A stretch of DNA of 64,000 nucleotides from Fictibacillus phosphorivorans (GTDB taxonomy: Bacteria > Bacillota > Bacilli > Bacillales > Fictibacillaceae), in the NCBI RefSeq assembly GCF_001629705.1, contig NZ_CP015378.1, forward strand, positions 3,968,001 through 4,032,000, given 5' to 3'. The position numbers and the translations under genes were made by a program. Of the stretch, positions 22,114 through 32,889 are shown in pieces (position 1 is the first letter of the stretch; the number at the start of each line of letters is the position of its first letter). Under the pieces are notes generated by a model, which was not told the origin of the DNA, did not search any database, and worked only from the letters and a program-made list of their open reading frames with translations.

Positions 22114-22641
22114 TTACAGATCTTCTTCCTCATCTGTCTCTTCATCTTCGTCGTCTTCGTCGAAGTCTTCATCGTCTTCGTCGAACTCTAATTCTTCATC
22201 ATCATCGTCATCGTCATCATCGTCGTCATCAGAAAGATCATCATCTTCATCAACGAACTCATCTTCTACTTCCAACTCATCGAAGTCTTCATCATCGAAG
22301 TCCTCTTCGAAGTCATAGTCATCCTCAGACGCTTTTTTACGTTTTGTTGGTTTGTTCGTTGCACCAAGTTCCTCTTCAGAGCTCTCAACTGGGTACCACG
22401 TTTTTAATCCCCATTTATTATCGCCTAATGAAACGAAACGGCCGTCAATGTTCATATCTGTGTAAAAATACGCAATTCGGTTTTCCACAGCAGTTTTAGA
22501 CAAACCTTTGATTTCAGCGATCTGTTTAACTAAATCATAGAATTGAACAGGTTGCTTAGCATTTTGCAAAATTTCAAATGCGATTTCGACCATTGACATT
22601 TCAACGACTTGTTCTTTCGTGTACGTGTTCAACATAGCCAC
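22114..22641 (-). CDS. rpoE: RNA polymerase delta subunit
   Basis: The delta subunit of Firmicute RNA polymerase, which speeds recycling and alters promoter selectivity. The folded N-terminal winged domain (MVEIAFEILQNAKQPVQFYD) is followed after about residue 100 by a disordered tail made almost entirely of Asp and Glu, the hallmark of the family. The start is GTG 22641 or ATG 22635; the site GGAAAGGAAG favours the GTG. In B. subtilis it sits next to pyrG and downstream of fadF-acdA; here icmF is interposed. Confidence 0.94.
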   Translation of the reverse strand: MAMLNTYTKEQVVEMSMVEIAFEILQNAKQPVQFYDLVKQIAEIKGLSKTAVENRIAYFYTDMNIDGRFVSLGDNKWGLKTWYPVESSEEELGATNKPTKRKKASEDDYDFEEDFDDEDFDELEVEDEFVDEDDDLSDDDDDDDDDDDEELEFDEDDEDFDEDDEDEETDEEEDL

Positions 22642-22821
22642 ATCGGCACTTCCTTTCCTTCTCCACACTCATTTATATCAACACATTGTGCTCATTCTTT
22701 AGAAGAATCATACTCTTCATTATAAACAAATCCCATGCGTATATGCCAGTAGTAATCTATCTTTTTTCCATAAAAGGTTTTATGAAAGGTGTAAGGTGGA
22801 GCTTCGGTGCTTTTGAAAGTG

Positions 22822-22952
22822 GTCGATTTCCGCTCCAGGTTGCTCGCTTTCCGCGGGGCAGGCGGTGAGCCACATTCGTACGTTTCACTCTTAAGTGTCT
22901 CACCTGCCCGCCTGTCCCGCAGGAGTCTCGCACCTTCTGCTCCAATCAACTT
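22822..22952. repeat. 130-bp stem-loop element, copy C
   Basis: Starts GTCGATTTCCGCTCCAGG and ends TCTGCTCCAATCAAC. The proximal helix is GCGGG/CCCGC; the distal arm resembles copy B (TCACTCTTAAGTGTCTCACC). It accounts for most of the 500-base gap between rpoE and icmF; I see nothing else there but the icmF terminator. Confidence 0.85.
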
Positions 22953-23103
22953 GCATAGGAGGAATATATGAAAACTAAAACAAAAACCTTCTAAACGAAC
23001 TAAATTTCAAGAGATCTTTCTATGGGAGTTATTCTAACCTTTCATGAATGTTATAAATAGAACAAAGAGCGGAAATTTACTCTCTTAAAACTCTCGCAAA
23101 CAA

Positions 23104-23133
23104 AAGAGAACCGCTCAAACTGGCGGCTCTCTT
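23104..23133 (-). terminator. Terminator of the acyl-CoA/icmF operon
   Basis: AAGAGAACCGC / GCGGCTCTCTT with one mismatch, followed by TTTG on the minus strand, lies 10 bases after the icmF stop. Confidence 0.75.
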
Positions 23134-23142
23134 CTCAACTTA

Positions 23143-26100
23143 CTACATGTTTCTTCTATACTTACCGCCAACTTCATAGAGCGCACTCGTGATCTGACCG
23201 AGGCTTGCATATTTTACGGTGTGCATGAGCTCATCGAAAATGTTGCCGCCGGATAGCGCAACATTTTTTAGACGTTTAAGAGCTTCGCCCGCTTGGTCTT
23301 TGCTAGACTCTTGGAACGCGTTCAGATTTTGGATCTGTTGCTCTTTTTCATCTTTTGTTGCACGTGCGAGCTGCATGTTGAATTCTTCTTCTGACGGTGG
23401 ATTCGGGTTCAGATACGTGTTCACACCGATGATTGGAAGAGAACCGTCATGCTTTTTCATTTCATAATACATGGATTCTTCTTGAATCTTTCCGCGCTGA
23501 TACTGTGTTTCCATTGCACCCAGCACGCCGCCTCTTGTGTTCATGCGCTCGAATTCTTGAAGCACCATCTCTTCTACTAGGTCGGTTAACTCTTCGATGA
23601 TGAACGAGCCTTGAAGCGAGTTCTCATTGCGAGCCAAACCAAGCTCTTTTGTAATAACCATCTGAATCGCCATCGCACGGCGAACAGATTCTTCTGTTGG
23701 CGTTGTGATCGCTTCGTCATACGAGTTCGTGTGAAGAGAGTTACAGTTATCATAGAGTGCCATCAACGCTTGAAGCGTCGTACGAATATCGTTAAAATCG
23801 ATCTCTTGTGCGTGTAGTGAACGTCCAGATGTTTGAATGTGATACTTCAACTTCTGGCTGCGTTCGTTCGCTTTGTATTTATCACGCATAACCGTAGCCC
23901 AGATTCGGCGAGCGACACGGCCGATTACGCTATATTCTGGATCAAGTCCGTTTGAGAAGAAGAACGATAGATTTGGCGCGAATGCGTTAATATCCATTCC
24001 TCGGCTCAAATAATATTCAACGTACGTAAAGCCGTTCGCGAGTGTAAACGCGAGCTGAGTGATCGGGTTCGCACCAGCTTCTGCGATATGATAGCCAGAA
24101 ATTGAAACTGAGTAATAGTTGCGTACTTGATGGTCTATAAAGTATTGCTGAATATCACCCATCATGCGAAGTGCGAATTCAGTAGAGAAGATACACGTGT
24201 TCTGACCTTGATCTTCTTTTAAGATGTCTGCTTGAACCGTTCCACGAACAGAGGCAAGAGTCTTCTCCTTAATCTCGCTGTACTCTGCTTCGTTCGGTTG
24301 TCTGCCGTTCGTATCCGCAAAAATCTTCACTTGCTGATCGATCGCCGTGTTCATGAACATCGCGAGAATAATCGGTGCAGGACCGTTAATCGTCATTGAA
24401 ACGGATGTAGAAGGAGCGATAAGATCAAAACCGTCATACAGCTTCTTCATGTCGTTCAGCGTACAGATGCTCACACCGCTCTCGCCGACTTTTCCGTAGA
24501 TGTCCGGTCTGTGATCCGGGTCCTCTCCATAAAGGGTTACCGAGTCAAAGGCTGTACTCAAGCGCTTCGCGTCGTCATCTTTTGATAGATAGTGGAATCG
24601 GCGGTTCGTTCGTTCCGGCGTTCCTTCTCCAGCGAACTGACGCTTCGGATCTTCACCTTTACGTTTAAAAGGAAACACACCAGCTGTATATGGGAACGAA
24701 CCTGGAACGTTCTCTTTCATGATCCATTTTACGATATCTCCCCAATCTTCAAACTTCGGAAGAGCCACTTTTGGAATATCAAGACCAGAAAGACTTTTCG
24801 TCGATAGCTCAGTTACGATCTCTTTATCTCGAATCTTCGTTACGAATTCTTTCTTGCTATACATTTCTTTTAACGCTGGCCATTCTTTTAGCATTTTTGA
24901 AGTCGTTGGCAACAATTGCTCTTCAACTTTTTCCAGCGCTTTATTTAACGATGTTTCAACTTCTTCACCTGCTGCGTCGTACTCTCTTACTGTTTCAAGC
25001 GTTCCTTGAATCTGGAACGACTTGCGAGCAAGTTTCGCCTGTTCGTTCACCGTTTCATGATATTTTCGAACGGTTTGTGCAATCTCGTTCAAGTACTGAG
25101 CACGTTCACCTGGAATGATGACGTTCTTTTTCGCGGTCATCGCCTCCGCTGCAGGCTGTATGCCCCAATCCATACCTGACTTCTCTTCAATTACTTTCAT
25201 CAAGTGATAAAAAAGGACGTTCGTACCCGCATCGTTAAACTGGCTCGCGATCGTTCCGTAAACAGGCATTTCATCAAGGTCTTTATCAAACCAGTTGCGA
25301 GAACGCTGATATTGCTTCTTTACATCACGAAGCGCATCTTCAGAGCCTTTGCGCTCGAACTTGTTGATCGCGATAATATCTGCATAATCGATCATGTCGA
25401 TCTTCTCTAATTGCGATGGTGCACCAAACTCACTCGTCATCACGTATAGAGAAGCATCAGAGATCTCAGAGATTCCAGCGTCACCTTGGCCGATTCCGCT
25501 CGTCTCAACAACGATCAGATCAAATCCAGCTGCTTTCGTTACTGCGATTGCGTCCTTGATCGCATCGGACAGCTCAGAACGTGAACCACGTGTAGCAAGT
25601 GAACGCATGTACACACGTGGATGATAGATCGCGTTCATTCGGATTCTGTCACCTAAAAGCGCTCCGCCTGTTTTTTGTTTGGTCGGATCAATTGAGATGA
25701 TTGCGATCGTCTTGTCTTCACACTCGTTTAAGAAGCGTCGAACAAGCTCATCGGTTAATGAACTTTTTCCCGCTCCCCCTGTTCCTGTGATTCCAAGAAC
25801 CGGCACTTGTTTTTGCAGACTTTTCAGTTCGTTAAGCGTCTGTTCCGCCGTTGCTGCGATTTCTTCCGGTGCTTGCTTCACATTTTCTGCTAATGTGATC
25901 AAACGCGAAACAGAGCGAACGTCTTTTTCTACTACTTTTTCGATCTCGTCTGTTAAAGAGGTAACCGTCGGAAAATCACACTCTTCTACCATCTTATTGA
26001 TCATGCCTTGAAGCCCTAGCAACCTTCCATCTTCCGGTGAAAAGATGCGTGTGACACCATAAGCATGCAGCTCTTTGATCTCAGGTGGGATAATAACGCC

Positions 26101-26406
26101 CCCGCCTCCGCCAAAGACTTTGATATGTCCTGCACCGCGTTCTTTTAATAGATCGATCATGTATTTAAAATACTCAACATGTCCGCCTTGATAAGAAGAG
26201 ATCGCGATTCCTTGAACGTCCTCTTGAATGGCTGCGCTCACCACTTCATCTACAGAACGGTTGTGTCCAAGGTGGATGACCTCACAGCCGTTTGACTGAA
26301 TGATTCTTCTCATGATGTTAATCGACGCATCGTGACCATCAAAAAGACTGGAAGCGGTTACAAATCGCACCGGATTCTTCGGCCGGTAAATATCGGTCTG
26401 AGTCAT
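23143..26406 (-). CDS. icmF: Fused isobutyryl-CoA mutase/G-protein chaperone
   Basis: IcmF is an adenosylcobalamin-dependent acyl-CoA mutase (isobutyryl-CoA to n-butyryl-CoA) fused to its MeaB-like GTPase chaperone. It is about 1087 residues. The order is an N-terminal B12-binding domain ([11 protein letters not shown] near residue 25), a GTPase domain with P-loop [13 protein letters not shown] near 215, and the TIM-barrel mutase domain from about 560. The start is ATG 26406 or ATG 26415 after AAAGGATG. It is the last gene of the acyl-CoA operon, so it can feed branched acyl-CoA into the dehydrogenases upstream. Some family members use pivalyl- or isovaleryl-CoA instead; the substrate cannot be decided by eye. 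Confidence 0.93.
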   Translation of the reverse strand: MTQTDIYRPKNPVRFVTASSLFDGHDASINIMRRIIQSNGCEVIHLGHNRSVDEVVSAAIQEDVQGIAISSYQGGHVEYFKYMIDLLKERGAGHIKVFGGGGGVIIPPEIKELHAYGVTRIFSPEDGRLLGLQGMINKMVEECDFPTVTSLTDEIEKVVEKDVRSVSRLITLAENVKQAPEEIAATAEQTLNELKSLQKQVPVLGITGTGGAGKSSLTDELVRRFLNECEDKTIAIISIDPTKQKTGGALLGDRIRMNAIYHPRVYMRSLATRGSRSELSDAIKDAIAVTKAAGFDLIVVETSGIGQGDAGISEISDASLYVMTSEFGAPSQLEKIDMIDYADIIAINKFERKGSEDALRDVKKQYQRSRNWFDKDLDEMPVYGTIASQFNDAGTNVLFYHLMKVIEEKSGMDWGIQPAAEAMTAKKNVIIPGERAQYLNEIAQTVRKYHETVNEQAKLARKSFQIQGTLETVREYDAAGEEVETSLNKALEKVEEQLLPTTSKMLKEWPALKEMYSKKEFVTKIRDKEIVTELSTKSLSGLDIPKVALPKFEDWGDIVKWIMKENVPGSFPYTAGVFPFKRKGEDPKRQFAGEGTPERTNRRFHYLSKDDDAKRLSTAFDSVTLYGEDPDHRPDIYGKVGESGVSICTLNDMKKLYDGFDLIAPSTSVSMTINGPAPIILAMFMNTAIDQQVKIFADTNGRQPNEAEYSEIKEKTLASVRGTVQADILKEDQGQNTCIFSTEFALRMMGDIQQYFIDHQVRNYYSVSISGYHIAEAGANPITQLAFTLANGFTYVEYYLSRGMDINAFAPNLSFFFSNGLDPEYSVIGRVARRIWATVMRDKYKANERSQKLKYHIQTSGRSLHAQEIDFNDIRTTLQALMALYDNCNSLHTNSYDEAITTPTEESVRRAMAIQMVITKELGLARNENSLQGSFIIEELTDLVEEMVLQEFERMNTRGGVLGAMETQYQRGKIQEESMYYEMKKHDGSLPIIGVNTYLNPNPPSEEEFNMQLARATKDEKEQQIQNLNAFQESSKDQAGEALKRLKNVALSGGNIFDELMHTVKYASLGQITSALYEVGGKYRRNM

Positions 26407-26421
26407 TTCATTCATCCTTTC

Positions 26422-27045
26422 TTATGCTCCTTTAATGCCGTACAACAATTGCTGAAGCTGTAACTGTGTATATTCTTCTAGTGTATAGATCTTCTGCAGC
26501 GCCCAGCGTCTGAACGTCCACATCTGTCCGAGGATTACAATATTGTGAGCCGCTGCCGGAATTTCGTTTTCACTTAAATTCAGCTCACCTTGTTTTACTA
26601 CTTTAAAAAGCAGTTCTTCAAAGATTGCCGTCATCTCTAACTCTTTTTTGAGTACATACGGAAGTGCCTCATGAGAGAGCGACTTTGCTTCTTGATACAT
26701 GACGAGCACTTCATCCTGCATATCGTCCATCACTTTAAAATAGGCCGCGATCGCACGCTCGACACCTTGAATACCGCTGTCTTCTCCATTGATATCCTGC
26801 TGCAGCCTCAGCTTTACCCCGTCATAGATGCTGTCGCAGACGAGATAGAGAATATCTTCTTTTGACCGAATATACTCGTAGAGTGTGCCGATGCTGAAAC
26901 CTGAAGCTTTTGCGATCTCACGGGTTGTTGTGCGGTGGAAACCGTTCTCTTTAAATAGAGAGACCGCCGCTTTTACCATCTCTTCCCGTCGTCTCTGAAT
27001 CAGTTTTTCGTCTTTTACGAGCGACGGCACTTCTTTCTTACCCAA
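26422..27045 (-). CDS. TetR/AcrR-family acyl-CoA operon regulator
   Basis: A 207-residue TetR-type repressor. The helix-turn-helix is TTTREIAKASGFSIGTLYEYI near residue 40; the C-terminal domain is all-helical and would bind an acyl-CoA or similar ligand. It lies inside the fatty/branched acyl-CoA operon between meaB and icmF, so autoregulation of that operon is likely. A palindromic candidate operator (32855-32872) lies upstream of the thiolase gene. The start is TTG 27045 after GGGAGG. Confidence 0.85.
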   Translation of the reverse strand: MGKKEVPSLVKDEKLIQRRREEMVKAAVSLFKENGFHRTTTREIAKASGFSIGTLYEYIRSKEDILYLVCDSIYDGVKLRLQQDINGEDSGIQGVERAIAAYFKVMDDMQDEVLVMYQEAKSLSHEALPYVLKKELEMTAIFEELLFKVVKQGELNLSENEIPAAAHNIVILGQMWTFRRWALQKIYTLEEYTQLQLQQLLYGIKGA

Positions 27046-27055
27046 TTGGCCTCCC

Positions 27056-28012
27056 TCATTTCTGTTTCCCGTCAGCCGGCTGCATTCGTTTTAAAAGAAT
27101 CTCTTCTGCAGCTGTATAAGGGTCTGTCGTACCTGATTCTAAGTCGGCCAGCCAGGAGAACCCATTTTTCTGTTCTTGTTTCCACACTTGCTGATAGATT
27201 TCATGCTGAACCACTTCCATCACCTCGCGCTTCAGGTTAGAAAGCTTTCTTTCCTTACCTTCGCCGCTCTTCTCTAAATATTCACGGTGCGTTAGAAGCG
27301 ATTCCCATAATTCGTGTAAACCTTTATTTTCAGTAGAAATCGTCTGAACGACTGGCGGGCGGTACGGACTGTCGTGCTTCACAAGGTCAAGCATCGCTTC
27401 AATCTCAGCAAGAAGCTTCGGAACGCCTGGCATATCTGCTTTGTTCACAACGAAGAGATCCGCGATTTCCATGATTCCCGCTTTAAACACTTGCACAACA
27501 TCTCCGCTGCCCGGGTTCAATACAACCGCAACCGAATCTGCTAGCTTCATAATGTCGAGTTCTGATTGTCCGACTCCTACTGTCTCTATTAAAATCACAT
27601 CAAAACCATAAGCATCCATTAGCCGTACCGTTTCTTTCGTTGACCGGGAAAGGCCGCCAAGACTACCGCGCGTCCCCATGCTTCGGATAAACACGCCTGG
27701 GTCGGTAAAATGGTCAGCCATCCGAACGCGGTCTCCAAGGATAGAGCCTCCGCTGAACGGACTCGTCGGATCAACGGCAACAACGGCAACAGTCATCTTC
27801 TTTTTGCGCAAAAAAGAGATGAGACGATTGACGAGCGAACTTTTCCCAGCACCCGGTGAACCGGTGATACCGATCCAATGAGCACCTTTTTGCTGTGGGT
27901 AGATGCTCTTTAAAAGCTCGAGTTTGTCTTCACCGTTGTTCTCGGCAAGCGTGATCGCTTTCGCGAGAGCACGTTCCTCTTTTTGCTGGATGCGCTGTGC
28001 TAATGGATGCAT
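27056..28012 (-). CDS. meaB: MeaB/ArgK-type GTPase, B12 mutase chaperone
   Basis: A G3E-family GTPase of 318 residues that loads and protects adenosylcobalamin mutases. The P-loop is GITGSPGAGKSSL near residue 50; further motifs are VDPTSPFSGG and the base-specificity NKAD. It is co-transcribed with icmF, although IcmF already contains a similar G domain. The stand-alone copy could serve a methylmalonyl-CoA mutase encoded outside the window, or assist IcmF. The start is ATG 28012 after TAGGAGG. Confidence 0.92.
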   Translation of the reverse strand: MHPLAQRIQQKEERALAKAITLAENNGEDKLELLKSIYPQQKGAHWIGITGSPGAGKSSLVNRLISFLRKKKMTVAVVAVDPTSPFSGGSILGDRVRMADHFTDPGVFIRSMGTRGSLGGLSRSTKETVRLMDAYGFDVILIETVGVGQSELDIMKLADSVAVVLNPGSGDVVQVFKAGIMEIADLFVVNKADMPGVPKLLAEIEAMLDLVKHDSPYRPPVVQTISTENKGLHELWESLLTHREYLEKSGEGKERKLSNLKREVMEVVQHEIYQQVWKQEQKNGFSWLADLESGTTDPYTAAEEILLKRMQPADGKQK

Positions 28013-28098
28013 GGTTTCCTCCTAAATATTTCAGTAACTGTTATTTGTAAAGGTTAATCTCTAAAAGATTTGTGCCTTGGGTTTTGCTACATTGAAAA

Positions 28099-28226
28099 GT
28101 TGATTGGAGCGCAAGGTGCGAGACTCCTGCGGGACTGGCGGGCAGGTGAGACACTTAATGGCGCAAAGCGGCAAGTGGCTCACCGCCTGCCCCGCGGAAA
28201 GCGAGCAACCTGGAGCGCAGATCAAC
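28099..28226. repeat. 130-bp stem-loop element, copy D
   Basis: Starts GTTGATTGGAGCGCAAGGTG and ends TGGAGCGCAGATCAAC. The proximal helix is GCGGG/CCCGC and the distal helix CACTT/AAGTG. It is embedded in the acyl-CoA operon between the second acyl-CoA dehydrogenase gene and meaB. Confidence 0.85.
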
Positions 28227-28243
28227 CTCTCACAACCCACAAA

Positions 28244-29386
28244 TTAATCTTTCAAAAGCATCTTAGAAATAACGAGACGCTGAATTTCTTGTGTACCTTC
28301 GTAGATCTGCGTAATTTTTGCATCACGCATGTAACGTTCTACTGGATATTCTTTCGTGTATCCGTATCCACCGAAGACTTGAACTGCGTCTGTCGTTACT
28401 TCCATGGCAATGTCTCCAGCAAATAGCTTCGACATCGCAGATTCTTTTCCGTATGGAAGACCTTCTGATTCTCTCCAAGCTGCTTGATAGGTTAGTAGTC
28501 GTGCCGCTTCCACTTTTGTTGCCATATCTGCAAGTTTGAACCCGATCCCTTGGTTGACACCGATCGGCTTACCAAACTGTTTGCGGTCTTTTGCGTAGTT
28601 TACAGAAGCATCAAGTGCACCTTGAGCGATTCCTACTGCTTGAGCTGCGATTCCGTTACGTCCGCCATCAAGTGTCATCATCGCAATCTTAAAGCCTTCT
28701 CCTTCTTTACCTAGAAGGTTTTCAGCTGGCACACGGCAATCTTCGAAAATGATTTCTAATGTTGGTGATGAACGGATCCCGAGTTTCTTTTCTTTTTTAC
28801 CGAAAGAAAAGCCTGGTGTTCCTTTTTCTACGATAAACGCAGAAACTCCTCTTGATCCTGCTTCGATATCCGTGCGCGCGAACACAACATAGATCTCAGC
28901 GTCCCCAGCGTTTGTGATGAAGATCTTTGAGCCGTTGATGATATAGTCATCGCCGTCTTTTTTCGCTGTTGTTTTCATGTTTCCTGCATCTGATCCTGAT
29001 CCTGGTTCAGTTAAGCCATAAGCTCCAATTTTTTTACCTTCTGCCATCGGACGAAGGAACTTTTGCTTTTGCTCTTCGTTACCAAACTTGAAGATCGGCC
29101 ATCCGGCAAGAGAGGTGTGAGCAGATAGCGTTACACCGACTGACGCACAAACACGAGATAGTTCTTCAACTGCGATCACATAACCTAGGTAGTCTCCGCC
29201 GATTCCGCCGTACTCTTCTGGCCAAGGAATTCCGCAAAGGCCAAGCTCACCCATCTGATCAAAAATAGCTCGGTCAAAACGCTCCTCTTCGTCACGTTCT
29301 GCTGCTGTAGGTTCTACTTCATTTTTTGCAAAATCACGCACCATCTTGCGGATCATTTCATGTTCTTCAGATAACATAAATTGCAT
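28244..29386 (-). CDS. acdA: Acyl-CoA dehydrogenase (AcdA-like)
   Basis: An FAD-dependent acyl-CoA dehydrogenase of 380 residues, oxidising acyl-CoA to 2-enoyl-CoA and passing electrons to ETF. Family motifs include [30 protein letters not shown] and the C-terminal [11 protein letters not shown] with the catalytic Glu. It is about 60% identical by eye to the next gene, so the two probably differ in chain length or branching preference. Which one is the true orthologue of B. subtilis AcdA is not certain. The start is ATG 29386 after GAGGGAGAG. Confidence 0.9.
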   Translation of the reverse strand: MQFMLSEEHEMIRKMVRDFAKNEVEPTAAERDEEERFDRAIFDQMGELGLCGIPWPEEYGGIGGDYLGYVIAVEELSRVCASVGVTLSAHTSLAGWPIFKFGNEEQKQKFLRPMAEGKKIGAYGLTEPGSGSDAGNMKTTAKKDGDDYIINGSKIFITNAGDAEIYVVFARTDIEAGSRGVSAFIVEKGTPGFSFGKKEKKLGIRSSPTLEIIFEDCRVPAENLLGKEGEGFKIAMMTLDGGRNGIAAQAVGIAQGALDASVNYAKDRKQFGKPIGVNQGIGFKLADMATKVEAARLLTYQAAWRESEGLPYGKESAMSKLFAGDIAMEVTTDAVQVFGGYGYTKEYPVERYMRDAKITQIYEGTQEIQRLVISKMLLKD

Positions 29387-29401
29387 ATCTATCTCTCCCT
29401 C

Positions 29402-30541
29402 TTATCCTAGTAAATGTTTGCTTAACACCATACGCTGAATCTCGCTTGTTCCCTCATAGATCTGACACACCTTCGCGTCACGGAACAATCTTTCTACCGG
29501 ATACTCTTTCGTGTAGCCGTATCCTCCATATACTTGCACCGCTTCGATCGCTGACTTCATCGCGGTTTCCGAAGCAAACAGCTTTGCCATCGAAGCTTCT
29601 TTTCCGCATGATAGGTTGTTTGTTTTCAGATCAGCTGCACGATAGGTTAAAAGTTTTGCCGCTTCAACCGCAGTCGCCATGTCCGCAAGCTTAAAGCCAA
29701 GCCCTTGATTCGCACCGATCGGTTTACCGAACTGTTTTCTTTCTTTTGCATAATTCGTTGCAAATTCTAAGGCAGCTTCTGCGATACCTAATGATTGAGC
29801 AGCAATTCCGATCCTGCCCACATCAAGGTTACTCATCGCGATCTTAAAGCCTTCGCCTTCTTTACCAAGCAGATTTTCAGCAGGTACACGTGCATCTTCG
29901 AAAACGATCTCGCACGTGTTTGATCCGTTCAACCCCATTTTTTTCTCTTTCTTTCCTACTGAAAAACCTGGTGTATCTTTATCTACGATGAAGGCCGAGA
30001 TTCCGTAGCTTCCTTTATCAGGTGCTGTTGAAGCAAAAACGATGTACACGTCTGCTTCTCCTGCGTTTGTAATAAAAATCTTAGAGCCGTTCAAGATGTA
30101 ATGATCGCCCTTTTTAACCGCTCTCGTCTTTAAGCTCGCTGCATCAGAACCTGAACTAGGCTCTGTTAGTCCGAACGCACCAAGGTACTCTCCACTCGCT
30201 AACTTAGGAATGTATTTTCTCTTTTGTTCTTCATTCCCGAAATAAAGAATCGGATTCGTTCCGACACTCGTATGAACGGATAAAATAACGCCAATCGTCG
30301 CGCTCACTTTTGAAAGCTCATTGATCGCGATAATGTAGGATGTAAAATCCATTCCGGCTCCGCCGTATTCTTCTGGAATAGGAATTCCCATCAGTCCGAG
30401 CTCTGCCATCTTCGTGATGAGATGACGCGGAAACTCTTCCGTCTCTTCCATATGCTCGATGGCCGGTGCTATCTCTTTCTGCGCAAAATCCCGTACCATC
30501 TTTTGCATCATCTTTTGTTCTTCAGTAAATACGAGGTTCAT
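29402..30541 (-). CDS. Acyl-CoA dehydrogenase, second paralogue
   Basis: A 379-residue acyl-CoA dehydrogenase. It has [32 protein letters not shown] and IYEGTSEIQRMV with the catalytic Glu. It lies 15 bases before its paralogue in the same operon. Both share short- or branched-chain acyl-CoA dehydrogenase features and could act on butyryl-, isobutyryl- or 2-methylbutyryl-CoA. The start is ATG 30541 after GGGGAGAG. Confidence 0.9.
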   Translation of the reverse strand: MNLVFTEEQKMMQKMVRDFAQKEIAPAIEHMEETEEFPRHLITKMAELGLMGIPIPEEYGGAGMDFTSYIIAINELSKVSATIGVILSVHTSVGTNPILYFGNEEQKRKYIPKLASGEYLGAFGLTEPSSGSDAASLKTRAVKKGDHYILNGSKIFITNAGEADVYIVFASTAPDKGSYGISAFIVDKDTPGFSVGKKEKKMGLNGSNTCEIVFEDARVPAENLLGKEGEGFKIAMSNLDVGRIGIAAQSLGIAEAALEFATNYAKERKQFGKPIGANQGLGFKLADMATAVEAAKLLTYRAADLKTNNLSCGKEASMAKLFASETAMKSAIEAVQVYGGYGYTKEYPVERLFRDAKVCQIYEGTSEIQRMVLSKHLLG

Positions 30542-30687
30542 GGTCTCTCCCCATTCCTATAGTGAAATGCCGACTCTGTTAGTCTCTCTCCGGGTTTATC
30601 TCTCTATATTTGCTTTCCTTGCTAGCTGTTTCTCTGTCTGTATTTCTGTTTGTTTTTCTTGATCTATTTTTGGTTGCTGTCTCTTTC

Positions 30688-30733
30688 ACAAAGACAAAAA
30701 TGGAATTTTTGTCTTTGTTTGGGGTCAGACCCC
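30688..30733. repeat. GGGGTC palindrome core plus hairpin at the hbd 3' end
   Basis: GGGGTCAGACCCC (30721-30733) overlaps the end of the 3-hydroxyacyl-CoA dehydrogenase gene, whose TGA lies inside it. Next to it is a perfect 14-bp inverted repeat (ACAAAGACAAAAAT and complement, loop GGA) at 30688-30718. The surrounding 180-base gap is otherwise a pyrimidine-rich tract on the plus strand without a gene. Confidence 0.7.
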
Positions 30734-31579
30734 GTAGTTGTAGAACCCTCTGCTTGACTTCTTGCCTAGCCAGCCTGCTTTTACGTACTTTCTTAACAGC
30801 GGACACGGACGATACTTGTCATCTCCGAATCCTTCATGCAGCGTCTCCATGATGTAGAGGCATGTGTCGAGCCCGATGAAGTCTGCTAGTGTTAACGGAC
30901 CCATCGGATGGTTCATTCCGAGTTTCATAATCTCATCGACCGCTTCAGGGGTTGCAACACCTTCATACACCGAGAAGATCGCTTCGTTGATCATCGGCAT
31001 GAGGATGCGGTTGGAGATGAATCCTGGGAAGTCATTCACTTCTACAGGAACTTTCTGCAGCTTCTTGGATACAGATTCGATCGTCTCGTACACGTCATCC
31101 GCTGTTTGAAGCCCACGGATGATCTCTACGAGTTTCATAACAGGAACTGGATTCATGAAATGCATCCCGATTACTTTTTCAGGTCGGTTCGTTGCGGCCG
31201 CAATCTCTGTGATCGGAAGTGAAGATGTGTTCGACGCTAAGATTGTATGAGCTGGCGCGTATTGGTCGAGCATCTTAAAGAGCTGTGTTTTCACGTCCAT
31301 GTTCTCTACGACCGCTTCGATCACTAAATCCGCATGTGACGCGTTCTCTAGAGAAACAGAAGCTGTGATGCGGGATAGAATGGATTCTTTCTCGCTTTCA
31401 TCCAGACGTCCTTTTTCCACGGAGCGGTTTAAGTTTTTAGAGATGATTCCGATTCCTTTTTGTACGAACTCTTCTTGCATGTCATGCAGAACAACAGAGT
31501 ACCCCGCTTGCGCACAAACTTGCGCGATTCCTGAACCCATCTGTCCTGCACCGATCACCATAATGTTTTGAATGCTCAT
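30725..31579 (-). CDS. mmgB: 3-hydroxybutyryl-CoA dehydrogenase
   Basis: An NAD-dependent 3-hydroxyacyl-CoA dehydrogenase of 284 residues. The Rossmann motif is [14 protein letters not shown] at the N-terminus; the catalytic His lies in [15 protein letters not shown], and the C-terminal domain contains [16 protein letters not shown]. It lies 15 bases after the thiolase gene. The final Gly-Val and TGA derive from a GGGGTCTGACCCC repeat, extending slightly beyond the usual GFYNY end. Confidence 0.92.
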   Translation of the reverse strand: MSIQNIMVIGAGQMGSGIAQVCAQAGYSVVLHDMQEEFVQKGIGIISKNLNRSVEKGRLDESEKESILSRITASVSLENASHADLVIEAVVENMDVKTQLFKMLDQYAPAHTILASNTSSLPITEIAAATNRPEKVIGMHFMNPVPVMKLVEIIRGLQTADDVYETIESVSKKLQKVPVEVNDFPGFISNRILMPMINEAIFSVYEGVATPEAVDEIMKLGMNHPMGPLTLADFIGLDTCLYIMETLHEGFGDDKYRPCPLLRKYVKAGWLGKKSSRGFYNYGV

Positions 31580-31594
31580 GAATATTGCTCCTCC

Positions 31595-32779
31595 TTATTT
31601 CTTCACTTCTACTAAGATCGCGTCACCTTGCCCGCCGCCTGAACAGATCGAAGCTATACCAAGTCCGCCGCCACGTCTTTTTAACTCGTGGATCAATGTT
31701 AGTACGATGCGCGTGCCGCTCGCCCCAATCGGGTGACCTAACGCGACTGCTCCACCATTCACGTTCACTTTTTCAAGATCTAATCCCGCAAGTTCAGAAC
31801 TCGCTAACGCAACAGCTGCAAATGCTTCGTTTATTTCAAAAAGGTCAATTTCTTCTAATGATTTTCCTGTTTTCTTTAACAACTCATTGATGACAAGACC
31901 TGGCGTCTTCGGAAAATCCTTTGCTTCAACAGCAAGTGCCGTGTGACCAAGGATCGTCGCCATCACTTCTTTGCCTTCTTTTTCAGCACGCTCTTGACTC
32001 ATCACGACTACTGCTGCTGCACCATCGTTGACGCCTGGTGCGTTTCCTGCAGTAATCGTTCCATCTTGTGAAAATACAGGTCTTAATTTTGCAAGAGATT
32101 CGATAGAAGTATCTTTACGCGGTGACTCATCTTGGGACACAACAACCGGCTCGCCTTTGCGTTGAGGCACTTCAACAGGTACGATCTCTTCTGCAAAAAT
32201 CCCCTTTTCAATCGACTCGATAGCACGGCTATGACTGCGGTACGCCCACTCGTCTTGACGCTCACGTGAGATCTCCATCTCTTTCGCTACGTCATTTCCG
32301 TAAATTCCCATGTGGACACCTGTAAACGTACACGTTAGTCCATCATGAACCATGAGATCTTTCACTGAGCTATCTCCCATACGAAGTCCCCAGCGCGCTT
32401 TCGGTAAAATGTATGGTGCGTTGCTCATCGATTCCATCCCACCAGCGACGATGACTTCTTCATCACCTGCACGGATGATCTGATCAGCCATCGTGATCGC
32501 ACGAAGTCCAGAAGCACAAACTTTGTTGATCGTTTCTGTTTTCGTCTTCCAAGGTAATCCTGCTTTTTCCGCCGCTTGGCGAGAAGGAATCTGGCCTTGC
32601 CCTCCTTGAAGAACACAACCTAAAATGACTTCATCCACTGATTCAGGCGCAACATTCGCTCGTTGAAGTGCTTCTTTAATCGCGATCCCACCTAGATCTG
32701 ATGCTGTAAGAGAACTTAATCCACCGCCAAATTTCCCTACAGGTGTCCGTACACCACTGACGATTACTGATTTTGTCAT
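31595..32779 (-). CDS. mmgA: Acetyl-CoA C-acetyltransferase (thiolase)
   Basis: A 394-residue thiolase of the degradative/biosynthetic acetoacetyl-CoA type. The acyl-accepting Cys88 lies in [10 protein letters not shown], the catalytic His in [10 protein letters not shown], and the second Cys in [10 protein letters not shown]. It opens the mmg-like segment of the operon. Upstream are a cre-like site and a palindrome that could bind the operon TetR protein. The start is ATG 32779 after CGGGAGG. Confidence 0.93.
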   Translation of the reverse strand: MTKSVIVSGVRTPVGKFGGGLSSLTASDLGGIAIKEALQRANVAPESVDEVILGCVLQGGQGQIPSRQAAEKAGLPWKTKTETINKVCASGLRAITMADQIIRAGDEEVIVAGGMESMSNAPYILPKARWGLRMGDSSVKDLMVHDGLTCTFTGVHMGIYGNDVAKEMEISRERQDEWAYRSHSRAIESIEKGIFAEEIVPVEVPQRKGEPVVVSQDESPRKDTSIESLAKLRPVFSQDGTITAGNAPGVNDGAAAVVVMSQERAEKEGKEVMATILGHTALAVEAKDFPKTPGLVINELLKKTGKSLEEIDLFEINEAFAAVALASSELAGLDLEKVNVNGGAVALGHPIGASGTRIVLTLIHELKRRGGGLGIASICSGGGQGDAILVEVKK

Positions 32780-32821
32780 ATGAAAAACCTCCCGATTCGT
32801 ATGGTAGAGCTGCGAAAATTA

Positions 32822-32835
32822 TGTTAACGCTTACA
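32822..32835. promoter_or_regulatory. Candidate cre (CcpA) site before mmgA
   Basis: TGTTAACGCTTACA matches the cre consensus TGWAARCGYTWNCW at 13 of 14 positions. It lies 45 bases upstream of the thiolase start, just upstream of a CATAAT hexamer on the minus strand, consistent with carbon catabolite repression as known for B. subtilis mmg. Confidence 0.6.
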
Positions 32836-32854
32836 AATGAGTTTAAAGACGAGC

Positions 32855-32872
32855 CGAGCGAACGCTCAGTCG
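32855..32872. promoter_or_regulatory. Candidate TetR-type operator before mmgA
   Basis: CGAGCGAACGCTCAGTCG contains the palindrome GAGCG-AA-CGCTC. It aligns with the FadR-like site at 35167-35184 at 12 of 18 positions, and all differences are transitions. It may bind the operon's own TetR regulator. Confidence 0.45.
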
Positions 32873-32889
32873 ACCAACTTCCAAGCATG

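Noticed and set aside
23219..26011. Several 60-115 codon plus-strand ORFs opposite icmF
   Set aside because: They lie entirely antisense to a strong conserved gene and lack ribosome binding sites.
28070..28426. ORFs within the stem-loop elements (also 22692-22949, 36469-36657, 47054-47260, 47110-47304)
   Set aside because: These are translations of the 130-bp repeat in either direction, without ribosome binding sites; several run into antisense of real genes.
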